Positions 16,529 through 25,700 of a DNA stretch of 64,000 nucleotides are shown here, piece after piece (positions within the stretch are counted from its first letter, which is position 1; the number at the start of each line of letters is the position of its first letter). The stretch comes from Aliirhizobium wenxiniae (lineage in GTDB: Bacteria; Pseudomonadota; Alphaproteobacteria; Rhizobiales; Rhizobiaceae): positions 1 through 64,000 of the forward strand of contig NZ_JAEUAN010000008.1 of NCBI RefSeq assembly GCF_019511445.1, written 5' to 3'. Made by a program: the position numbers and the translations under genes. The notes below the pieces were generated by a model that ran no database searches, had not been told where the DNA came from, and worked only from the letters and a program-made list of their open reading frames with translations.

Positions 16529-18679
16529 TCAGAAACCCGCCTCCCGGAAAAGCACCATCAAGACACGCCGCCAAGCCCGCTCGGCGAAGCTTACTCCCGC
16601 ACCATCCAGAAGCATGACCCCCTGGACCGATCGGCTGGGCTGAAAGGCGGCGTCACCGACCTTTGCGACCACGGCATATTGGGCCGAGACCGGGACCAGC
16701 CTTTGGCGCCTTGGCTCCGAGGCAATATGCACGGCGATCGCTCCATGATGTTGCGACGAAAGCTGTGGCAGATCGATCTCGCGCGCTCCGGCCTCGGCAA
16801 TCGCAGCGAGCTTCACCGGCAGCCTCGGCTGCGAAAGGTCGTCGGGGATGAACCAGCCCGCGGCATCGACATTGAGCCGCGAGCTGTCATTGCCCGCCAC
16901 ATATCCGCGTGCAACGGATCCGTTTCCGGCGGAAAGAAACCCGATCTGCTCATTGCGTCCGACCCACTGACCGGCCTGAATCTCGGGATTGATCTCGGTG
17001 ATGGTGCCGTCGAAGGGTGCCTTGACGATAAGTGACGCCTTGCGTTCCTCAAGCCCGGTCTTGCGGGCAAGCGAGCTGCCGAGTTCGCTTTCGATGATGC
17101 TGCGCTGGGCAAGGTCATCTGCATTGGCACCCACGCGGGCAAGACGTGAACGGGCAAGCTCTATCTCGACATTGGTTATACGCAGTTCTTCCCGGATCTG
17201 CGGCGCGTCGATGACGAACAGGATGTCACCCGCTTTCACGGTCTGTCCGGCGGAAATATCGAGGCGTTCAACCTGCCCCGGCTCCTGCGGATAAAGCCGC
17301 ACGAACTGTTCGGGGTAGATGACTGCGGGCGCGGTCACGCGGGTCGAGAGCGGCAGAAAGGCCAGGACCAGAAGCAGCCCGAGGATCGAGAGCGTCACAT
17401 AGGTACGCCGGGTTTTGACGATATCGCTGCGCATGGCCCACCACTCCTTCACTTCCATGACGATGGGGCGAATGATGAAAAAGCCGATCTCGACGATAAA
17501 AAGCAGGATACCGACCAGCTTGATGGTGAAGTGATAGACCAGCACCGCAATGCCCAGATAAAGCACCAGCCTGTAGATGGCGGTGGCAATCGCATAGGCG
17601 GTGAGGATGATGTCGAGCCTCGGCGGAAAGGCTTCCGGCGCGGCATAACCGGGCTTGAACAGAAACTCCCTCAGCCGCCATCGCATATGCCGGAAGCTGC
17701 GCGGCTGCAGGTTTTCCACCCCGAGAAGGTCGGCGAGGATGTAGTAGCCATCGAAGCGCATGAACGGGTTGAGATTGACCAGCAGGCTTAACACCACGCC
17801 AGTCGCAGCCAGAACGAAGATGGCGCTGCGCAGCGGACCGTCCGGCACGAAGGCCCAGGCGAGCAGCGCATAAGCCGCCACCGTCAGCTCCACCAGCATG
17901 CCGGCGGAATCGATCCGAAGCCTCTGCCAGCGGGACTTCAGTTTCCAAGCGTCGCTGACATCGGTGTAGAGCAGCGGCATCATCACCATGAAGGCAATGC
18001 CCATGGTCGGGATACGGCAGCCGAACCGATGCGCCACATAGGCGTGTCCCAGTTCATGAAGGCATTTGATGAAGATCACCGACAGGATGGAGATCGCTGC
18101 CCCTTCCAGCGAAAAGACGAAGGGAAAGGTTCCGACGAACGCATCCCACTGGCGCGAGACGAGGTAGATACCGATGAGGCCCGCGACGGCGGAAATCCAC
18201 CAGAACACCCGGCTGAACAGGAAGGCCACATAGGGCCATGTGGCGCGGATGAAGGGTTCGGGGCGAACCAGCGGGATCTTGAAGAAAAGGTAGTTGTGAA
18301 TGAGCCGCATGAACCAGGAATGGCGCGGCTGGGCCTTCTGGTGCAGCGCCCGCCAGGCCCCCCGCGTCGGCTCGACCAGAAGCAGATTATGTTCCAGCAT
18401 CCGCACCACCGTGCCGAGATCATCGACCGACAGGCGCTCGACGAGCCGGGCATTGACGCTACGCAGGAGATTGCCGACCGTGTGGCTGACATTCCAGAGG
18501 CTCAGAAGCTGGAACATCTCGTAGGTGATGCGGAAGAAGCGATTTCGGATCGGGTCAAAGACGACCCAGGTCGGCGCCCCGGAATAGCTCGCTCCCACCC
18601 GCATGATCTGCAGGTCTTGGCGCAGCGCCGGCAGTGGCGCATCCTGCGGTTTGGCGATCTGCGGCTGGCCGACGATCAT
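16529..18679 (-). CDS. M50 site-2-protease / HlyD adaptor fusion
   Basis: 716 residues with an unusual order. Residues 20-105 resemble a PqqD-like domain. Residues about 147-410 are multi-spanning and carry the site-2 protease (M50) signature HELGH at 208-212 and the second motif NPFMRFDG at 304-311, where Asp310 is the expected third zinc ligand. A membrane segment near 428-446 leads into a HlyD-type periplasmic adaptor: lipoyl half near 455-495, coiled coil about 497-545, second lipoyl half about 548-582, then beta structure. It overlaps the preceding HlyD gene by four bases and ends the TolC-led operon. It is likely an inner-membrane component of an exporter for the divergent giant protein, with intact protease residues that could process the cargo. 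Confidence 0.88.
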   Translation of the reverse strand: MIVGQPQIAKPQDAPLPALRQDLQIMRVGASYSGAPTWVVFDPIRNRFFRITYEMFQLLSLWNVSHTVGNLLRSVNARLVERLSVDDLGTVVRMLEHNLLLVEPTRGAWRALHQKAQPRHSWFMRLIHNYLFFKIPLVRPEPFIRATWPYVAFLFSRVFWWISAVAGLIGIYLVSRQWDAFVGTFPFVFSLEGAAISILSVIFIKCLHELGHAYVAHRFGCRIPTMGIAFMVMMPLLYTDVSDAWKLKSRWQRLRIDSAGMLVELTVAAYALLAWAFVPDGPLRSAIFVLAATGVVLSLLVNLNPFMRFDGYYILADLLGVENLQPRSFRHMRWRLREFLFKPGYAAPEAFPPRLDIILTAYAIATAIYRLVLYLGIAVLVYHFTIKLVGILLFIVEIGFFIIRPIVMEVKEWWAMRSDIVKTRRTYVTLSILGLLLVLAFLPLSTRVTAPAVIYPEQFVRLYPQEPGQVERLDISAGQTVKAGDILFVIDAPQIREELRITNVEIELARSRLARVGANADDLAQRSIIESELGSSLARKTGLEERKASLIVKAPFDGTITEINPEIQAGQWVGRNEQIGFLSAGNGSVARGYVAGNDSSRLNVDAAGWFIPDDLSQPRLPVKLAAIAEAGAREIDLPQLSSQHHGAIAVHIASEPRRQRLVPVSAQYAVVAKVGDAAFQPSRSVQGVMLLDGAGVSFAERAWRRVLMVLFREAGF

Positions 18680-20055
18680 AGGCCCAACCGCTGGCGGATG
18701 ACGGATATCGGTTTGCGGAAGAGGTAGTAGGCAAGCGGCACCTTCTCACCACTGATCTGTGCGGTGCCACGGATGCCGAGACGCATATTGTGCGGCGCGC
18801 CATCCAGCGCCGCATAGATGCGATAGGCGAGAACATCGCCCTCGATCATCCTTGCCTCGAAAGACGCCGCGACCACACTGGCGCTTGCCGGATTGAGCGG
18901 ATCGGAATCGAGGAAGGCGCGCACCTTCGCCCCCTTGGATACCGCGATCGCATCGGCAACCGGTACGTCGATACGCAACTGCATGCGGTCAGGATCGGCC
19001 ACTTCCATGATCCGCTCACCGGTCGTCACCGGCCGGCCGATCCAGTCCCGCCGGTCGGTATAGATGGCAATACCATCTGCCGGAGCACGCACATCGGAAC
19101 GCTGCAGCATGTCGCGGGCGTAATCGCGCTTGGCGGCCGCCACTGTCAATTCGCTGCGGGTGATCGCCAGGTCTGCCCTGAGCTTGGGATCGGAGACGGC
19201 TCCTTGCGTCACCTGCATCAGCTTTGCCTCGGCAACACGGACATCCTGTTCGGCCACGGCAAGCTCGTTGCGCAGCATCACGTCCGACATTTTCAGAAGT
19301 TGCTCGCCCTGTTTCACCGCCTGATCCGGATTGACGGCGATGCTGTCTATGACCCCATCCATCGGCGCTGCTATGATGCGCGGTGAGATCGGGGCAACCT
19401 CGACCGGTGCCAGAACCGTCAGCGGAACCGGATAAAAACCGAGCGCTACGGTTGCTATTGCTGCAGCTGCAAGCAGAGGCTTGACCTTGATCCGCCGTTT
19501 CAATCGGCGCTCGCCGACAAGCGCTGCCCAGGCATGTGCGTATGCTCCGGACAGTCTGCGGGCGATCAAGAGGTCGGGTTCGGTCCAGGGCATTTCGCGG
19601 GCAAGCAGCATGCCACCGAACACCGTGCTATCCTTGAGCTTGAAGGGCATCCAGGCGAGGAAGCGATAGGGAAAGTTCGCATGTTCCGTATCGCCCGGCG
19701 GGCAATAGGCAGGCAGCACGAAATCTCGGGGGGCCTCGACACCCTGGTCTTTACGCAGCGACTGGATGATGGCCTCGATCCAGCGGACCCGCGGCGAATT
19801 GCGATCGACACTGGTGATCGAGGTCACCGCCTTGACGATCAGGTTTTCCGGCCGCCCGGCCAGTGCAAAAACCTGCCGGCTTTTGGTGATGCGGATCGTC
19901 TCGTTGGCGATCAGGAAGGCAAGTTCGCTCACCGTCTGGGCCTGCCGGGCCTCAGCCTCGACCCGCAGCAACAGCTCATATCCCTTCGATACCGCCGCAA
20001 GATCGGCGGGTGCCGTTGGAGAGGGACGAAGCGAAGTCTTGATATTCTGTTCCAT
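18676..20055 (-). CDS. HlyD-type adaptor with GAF-like N-terminal domain
   Basis: I start this at ATG 20055 (459 residues), five bases after the previous stop and behind GGGGGGATGAGG; an in-frame GTG at 20097 would add 14 residues. The first 185 residues or so are cytoplasmic and look like a GAF-type sensor domain (ELLLRVEAEARQAQTVSEL start). One membrane segment follows at about residues 193-211. The rest is a membrane-fusion protein: first lipoyl half APMDGVIDSIAVNPDQAVKQ, coiled coil, second half VRAPADGIAIY, then a beta-barrel. It overlaps the M50-HlyD gene by four bases. It probably links the inner membrane to the TolC-like channel. Confidence 0.85.
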   Translation of the reverse strand: MEQNIKTSLRPSPTAPADLAAVSKGYELLLRVEAEARQAQTVSELAFLIANETIRITKSRQVFALAGRPENLIVKAVTSITSVDRNSPRVRWIEAIIQSLRKDQGVEAPRDFVLPAYCPPGDTEHANFPYRFLAWMPFKLKDSTVFGGMLLAREMPWTEPDLLIARRLSGAYAHAWAALVGERRLKRRIKVKPLLAAAAIATVALGFYPVPLTVLAPVEVAPISPRIIAAPMDGVIDSIAVNPDQAVKQGEQLLKMSDVMLRNELAVAEQDVRVAEAKLMQVTQGAVSDPKLRADLAITRSELTVAAAKRDYARDMLQRSDVRAPADGIAIYTDRRDWIGRPVTTGERIMEVADPDRMQLRIDVPVADAIAVSKGAKVRAFLDSDPLNPASASVVAASFEARMIEGDVLAYRIYAALDGAPHNMRLGIRGTAQISGEKVPLAYYLFRKPISVIRQRLGL

Positions 20056-20059
20056 CACC

Positions 20060-20815
20060 TCATCCCCCCGATGCGGGGTTGAACTCGGTTGGGCCACTCA
20101 TGCCCGGCAGGATATGGGTCGTGTCGCTGGTAAAGCGACCGGTTACCTTCACCGTCTGGCTGACCGGATCGACAATCGCCGCGATCCGCGAGACCTCGGC
20201 TTCCTTCTTTTCCCCGGTTTCATCGATGTTGATGGCGAAACGCGCTCCCGGCTTCAGCCATTTCAGCCAACTCGACGGCAAAAGCGTCTCGATCTCAAGA
20301 TCGCCTTCGCTGACGATTTGCATGAGCGGCTGGTTCGGCTCCGGTATCTCATGCTCATGGGCGCGCATGAAGGCGATGCGGCCATCATAGGGCGCACGGA
20401 TGACGCAGCGGGACATCTTGCTGCGAAAAGCCTCAAGCTCGGCCGACGCCTGATCGGTCTTGGCCTTCGAGAGCGCCACCTCGAAAGTGCCGACCGCCTT
20501 GGAACGGGCGAGCCGGGCATTGTTTTCATGCGTGATCGTTTCCGCGCGCAGCATGGCCTCGGCCGATTTCACCTGGGCCTCCAGATCGGCGCAGTTGAAG
20601 GCGACGAGAATATCGCCCTTGGCAAAGTGCTGTCCCTCGCTAAACGGCAATGAGGCGATGGGGAAGATCAGGTCAGTGCCGATCATCGCCTCGTTCACCG
20701 CCTTGACGATGCCGCGAAGCGTTTCCCCATGCTGTTGCGCCTGCAACGGACCGGAGCCCGCAAGGGTGGTGACGAGCGCGACAAGGACCAGACGCTTTAC
20801 ATTCAATCTTTGCAC
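20060..20815 (-). CDS. Periplasmic adaptor, HlyD/RND type
   Basis: 251 residues with an N-terminal export signal: a short basic start, hydrophobic LVLVALVTTLAG and a likely cleavage after LQA near residue 26. The mature part is a small membrane-fusion protein, with the two lipoyl halves around a coiled coil (FAKGDILVAFNCADLEAQV; CVIRAPYDGRIAFMRAH) and a C-terminal barrel containing VSQTVKVTGRF. The start is GTG at 20815 with AAGGAG seven bases upstream. It lacks a membrane anchor, so it likely acts as a periplasmic partner. It follows the TolC-like gene by 37 bases and ends just before the next adaptor gene. Confidence 0.85.
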   Translation of the reverse strand: MQRLNVKRLVLVALVTTLAGSGPLQAQQHGETLRGIVKAVNEAMIGTDLIFPIASLPFSEGQHFAKGDILVAFNCADLEAQVKSAEAMLRAETITHENNARLARSKAVGTFEVALSKAKTDQASAELEAFRSKMSRCVIRAPYDGRIAFMRAHEHEIPEPNQPLMQIVSEGDLEIETLLPSSWLKWLKPGARFAINIDETGEKKEAEVSRIAAIVDPVSQTVKVTGRFTSDTTHILPGMSGPTEFNPASGG

Positions 20816-20852
20816 GGCACGCTCCTTACGCTGCTATTGCGGTGTTCCGCCG

Positions 20853-22319
20853 TTACTTGGCGGCGATCACCTCGATCTTCGCCGGCCCACCGTCCGTGGT
20901 CCACATGGTCCTCAGTTGCGCCGCCATCTGCTCGACGCTGGATGTCGTCGAAAGCCCTGTCGGGAACGGATCGACACCGAGCGACGCGTAGATATTGGCA
21001 TAGGCATTCTGCAGGTCCGCATAGGCCATATCGAGCTTGGCATCGGCCAGGAGCGCATTCATTTCCTCACGGATGAGGATCTGTTCGCTGGTTCGTTGCG
21101 CGGTTGTCTCATCCCTCACTTGCTTCAGGATGCGGTGTGAGACATTGGAAAGGGCCGCCGCCGTTCCATAGGATTTCTTCAGATGGGCGTAGCGGACGCG
21201 GCTGATATGAACTTGCGTCATGATTGCCATCGCGACAGAAAGTGCGCGAGCATCGAGCACCTCCTTTTCCGCCTCGATCTTGTCGTTGACGGCCGGCATG
21301 CTGACGAGTTTCATCGCGTTGAAACTGACTTTGGTACCCCATGACAGCCAGTCATTGGTGGCAATGAACTCATTGGAATCGTAATTGGCGCCGGCATAGA
21401 CGTTGAAGCCCGGCAGGATATCGAGAAGCGCGGCATTGACCTCTTTCTCGTTGATCCTTGTGCGATAGGCCACCTCTCGCATTTCCGGCCGGTTTTCCAC
21501 CGCGATACGGAACATTTCCGGCATGTTGTCGGGAACTGCAAGCTTGGTTGACGCACGCTTGGGAACGGTTAGCGTGAAATGGGTTCCGGGCGTCACATTC
21601 ATCAAGGCGGCAAGCTGGCTCTTGGCGACCTTCAGTTCACCTTCTAGCATTTCCACTTCGCGCTTCACCTCGATCAACTCGCGCTCATAGGTAAGCGCAA
21701 CGAGAGGTGAACTTTCTCCACCCGAAGAGAGGCCACGCGTATCCCGCAAGGCCCTCGCCACACGATTTTCGAGCGCCCGCATGCGACCGACTAGGCGCTG
21801 ATAACTGACAGCACGCCAATAGGCGGTGCGTACGTCCTCGATCACCTTGTTGACGATCCGCCGCTTCATTTCCTCTTGGATCAGCGCCTGATCCGCCGCC
21901 TGTTTGGCCCGGACGTAGGAGAGGCCGAAATCGAGGATATTCCACGAGAACGTCAGGTCCGCGGTGCGGATATTATCATCGCGTGTCGAGGGGGTGGAAG
22001 CATCCGCTTCGTTACGTCCGGCATAGCCTGCACCTGCCACCACCTTAGGCAGTGCGCTGTAGCTCACAAGATCGGCTTCACGCGTTTTCAATGCGGCCTG
22101 CATGATCTCGACCTTCGTGTCGAGGTTGTATTTCAGCGCCCGTGCCATGGCCTGATACAGATCTACCGATCCTGTCAACGGCTCCTGGTTTGCCGTCGCT
22201 CTCAGGAGCTTTTCATTTCCGAAAGTCGCATTCGCCTCCGGAGTGAATGGTTCCGTTTTTACCGAGCATCCGGTCGCAAGCAAGACGACAGGCACGGTCC
22301 AAATCAGCGGAAACTTCAC
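20853..22319 (-). CDS. TolC-family outer-membrane lipoprotein
   Basis: 488 residues. I start at GTG 22319, preceded by AAGAGGTGACGCA, because this gives a clean lipoprotein signal: hydrophobic FPLIWTVPVVLLATG then Cys18 in a lipobox LATGC. An upstream ATG at 22400 would add 27 unrelated residues. The mature part has the two-fold repeated helical pattern of outer-membrane efflux proteins, including LTFSWNILDFGLSYVRA and long alpha-helical stretches. It heads a four-gene - strand operon with three adaptor-type proteins and is divergent from the giant protein gene, so it is the likely outer-membrane channel for that protein. Confidence 0.88.
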   Translation of the reverse strand: MKFPLIWTVPVVLLATGCSVKTEPFTPEANATFGNEKLLRATANQEPLTGSVDLYQAMARALKYNLDTKVEIMQAALKTREADLVSYSALPKVVAGAGYAGRNEADASTPSTRDDNIRTADLTFSWNILDFGLSYVRAKQAADQALIQEEMKRRIVNKVIEDVRTAYWRAVSYQRLVGRMRALENRVARALRDTRGLSSGGESSPLVALTYERELIEVKREVEMLEGELKVAKSQLAALMNVTPGTHFTLTVPKRASTKLAVPDNMPEMFRIAVENRPEMREVAYRTRINEKEVNAALLDILPGFNVYAGANYDSNEFIATNDWLSWGTKVSFNAMKLVSMPAVNDKIEAEKEVLDARALSVAMAIMTQVHISRVRYAHLKKSYGTAAALSNVSHRILKQVRDETTAQRTSEQILIREEMNALLADAKLDMAYADLQNAYANIYASLGVDPFPTGLSTTSSVEQMAAQLRTMWTTDGGPAKIEVIAAK

Positions 22320-22753
22320 TGCGTCACCTCTTAAGTCATTGCAACGATACCCTCGCGAGAAAGCGATACCAGGGAACGCGTGCTTCCGACTTCGTGCCAT
22401 TCAATGTCAGATGGGGCACAAACGCATTCGGAAACCCAGGGCTACTTAAAGATTTACGAATATGATTAATAAGGGCCTAATGGATTAGCTTTCCCGAACG
22501 TGTGGATTGCATGTTCCCTCGCGCGCCGGCTGCGCCGAGGATTGCTCATCTGGACGAAAATGTGCCGATCTAGGCCTGTTTCAATGCTATATCTCGCACT
22601 ACTAAAATTAGTATTTCGGCATTAGTATTTCGTAAACAAGGTCAACCTAATCCTTGGAACTCGTTAATCCGACGACCGTTGCTCGCAGGCTTTTCGCACA
22701 ACCGGGCATATATCCGCACGGTGTGTTTGGGGTCTTAAAGCGGGAGACACGGC
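22320..22753. promoter_or_regulatory. Divergent control region of the giant-protein locus
   Basis: 434 bases without a gene, separating the exporter operon (-) from the giant gene (+). It contains a direct repeat ATTAGTATTTCG at 22607-22618 and 22621-22632, a palindrome ACTAAAATTAGT at 22601-22612, and a second small palindrome CTAATGGATTAG at 22477-22488. The pentamer CTAAT/ATTAG also recurs at 22647. These are candidate regulator sites. A ribosome site GGGAG lies at 22742-22746 before the giant gene. I could not assign -35/-10 boxes with confidence. Confidence 0.55.
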
Positions 22754-25700
22754 ATGAACGAGCATTTCACTCGTCCTGAGAAATCTTCGCCAGCAGGCAA
22801 GAAAGCCGGAAAATCGAAGCGGGGAGCACAGGACAAGTTCAGTTCCATGCTCATGGAGCTCGAGCAGCGAATTGCATTCGATGCAGCCGGTGCTGCGACC
22901 GTGGATCATACGCAAGACGAGCATTCTACAAAATCAGGCGATGCTGCAGACGCTCATCCGGCTGCCGAAGCAAGTGACCGGGACAGCGATGCGTTGTCGA
23001 AGGCGTTGTCGGCAGTGCCAGAGGCAGGATCGGAGCCGGCGCAACCTGCAATCGAATCCGTCAAACAGGTCGTGGTCGTGGACAGTTCCGTTCCCGACTA
23101 TGAAACGCTGCTTCAGGACATAGACGGTGATTTCGAGGTCATTGTCCTGGAAGAAGGACGCGACGGTGTCGAGCAGCTGGCGGAAGCCCTGTCCCACATG
23201 GAGGATGTGGAGCAGGTCCACATCATCTCCCATGGCGATGAAGGGCGGCTCTATCTCGGCTCGGCGGAACTGACGATCGAGAGCATGGCCGGCGATTATG
23301 CCGACGAACTGCAGAGCCTGCGATCCTCGCTGACCAACGATGCTGATATTTTGATCTATGGCTGCGATTTTGCCCGCGGCGAACTTGGTCAGAATGCCGC
23401 CCGGATGATGGGGTATATGACCGGCGCCGATATCGCCGCCTCAACCGATTCCACCGGTAATGCCGCACTCGGCGGCGACTGGGATCTGGAATATCGCGCA
23501 GGCTACATCACCGCTTCCGTTCTTCCCTCCCTTGATGCGCAGCGTGAATATGCGGAGCTCCTGAACGTCCAGGCGAATGTCGGCAATGGCGCTTTGCTCG
23601 TTGTCTCGGGCCGCACGCTCTATTCCGTCGATGTAGCGACCGGCAAGGCCACCGCGATCACCACGGCTCCGGCGACGATCGGGGGCGTGACGCTCAGCGA
23701 TACGCTCAACTCGCTCGCAGTCGATCAGGCGAACGGTCTCGTCTATTACACGGATAGCAACGCCGCCAATACGAACCGCGCACTCTTTGCTTATGACTTC
23801 ATCAGCAATACTCATATCCTGATCGACAATGACCTGACGAACAACGGTACTGGTCTCAGCGTAACGGTCGGCGATCGCGGTGTCGGCAGTGGTGCCGCGA
23901 CTTTCTATCAGGGCTCTCTCTATCTCGGCATCGAGAACATCAATGCGGCCGGTGACGACCAAATCTGGCGCATCACATTCAGCGGCAATGGTCGCACCAT
24001 CGCCTCAGCCTCCACGTTCGGCTCTGCCGTAACCGGCACCAATGACTGGGGCGATTTCGCCATCGACACGACCAACAATTACCTGCTTAGCATCAATGGT
24101 GCAGCCGCAACGATCACGCGCTACAATCTCTCCACCGGCGCGGTCGTCAGTTCCTTCACCAACCCCGCGGGCACGTCCTTTGCCCAGGGTGGCGGCGATA
24201 TCAACGGCAATACCTATGTTGTCGGACAATCACTGCAGCAGATCAACGTCAACACCGGTGCCGCGATCGGCTCGGCGATTGCGATCACGACCAATGGAAC
24301 GACTGCGATCGGTACGATTGCCGATGGTGCTCGCTGGGTGCCGCCGACCGGGTCTATCGGCGACCAGATCTATGACGACAACAATACCAACGGCACGTTC
24401 GATACCGGCGACGTGGGCATCGCCAATGTCACGGTTCAGTTGATCGATGACGTGAACGGCAATGGTGTGGCCGATGTCGGCGAACGGGTGCTCGCAACCG
24501 ACACGACCGGCGCTGACGGAAAATATCTGTTCACCGGCGTGCTGCCCGGCCAGTATGTCGTGCGCGTTACCGACAGCAATGGTGTTTTGGGCACGGCAGC
24601 GGCGACGACGAGCACGGCGCAGTCGATTGCACTGGCCACGATCGGAGCGGCCAATCTCGCAGCCGATGTCGGTTATAATGCCTACGCACCTGTGGTCGAT
24701 CTCAATTCCGGCACCACGCCGTCGCAGATCATCAACAATGGGGGCAATCCGGGCAGCACCGGCTGGACGGTCGGCGGCAGTGCGGGTGCGGTCAACAGCG
24801 GCGGCTTTGCCTGGACCGGCGACAATACGACCGGAACGCTGACACAGAGCGGCATTTCCGGTTGGAATAACGGCTCGGCTCCGTCCGGTGCGGCACAATT
24901 GACCTTCGAAATGGGTTGGAACAACGGCATTTTACTCGGTCTGCCGAACGATACGACAATCGCATCAACGGTCGATGTTTCCATCGGTGGGGTGGTCTAT
25001 GCGCGCATCACCACCGGTACTGTGAACGGCAATGCCAATACGGCAACGATCACCTACCTCAACGGTGCAAGCGGCTCGCCCTCCACCGTTGCGGCATCGA
25101 CTTCCGGCAGCTGGACACGGACCGGCATCACCATCAACCTGCCCAATACGGTTGCGGCGACCGGAAACCTTGTCTTCAGCTTCTCCAGCGTCGGCAGTGG
25201 CCTTGTTACCGGCAATGACGATATCTTCATCGACAATGTCAGCGCGCTGACCAATGTCGATGCCTCGCCTGGTGTGAACTACACGACGACCTACACCGAA
25301 AACGGCGCCGGTGTTTCCATCGGCAGTACCCTGACCGATGTGCGCGATATCGACAGCACCAATATCCGCTCCGCCACAATCGTTTTGACCAATGCCCAGG
25401 CCGGTGACTTGCTCGCGCTCGGAACGCTGCCGAGCGGCATTACCGGCTCGATCGATACGTCCGTCTCCGGTCAGATCACCGTCACCCTGACCGGCTCTGC
25501 GACAAAGGCGAATTATGCCGCGGCCATCCGCGCCATCACCTTCTTCAACAGTGGCGACGATCCAAGCACGACGCCGCGCGTCATAAACGTCACCGTCAAT
25601 GACGGTGGCCTCACCTCTGCCGTTGCCACCTCGACGATCAATGTCGTCGCCGTCAACGATGCCCCGGTCAATACGCTGCCGGCTTCGGGCTGGACGACAA

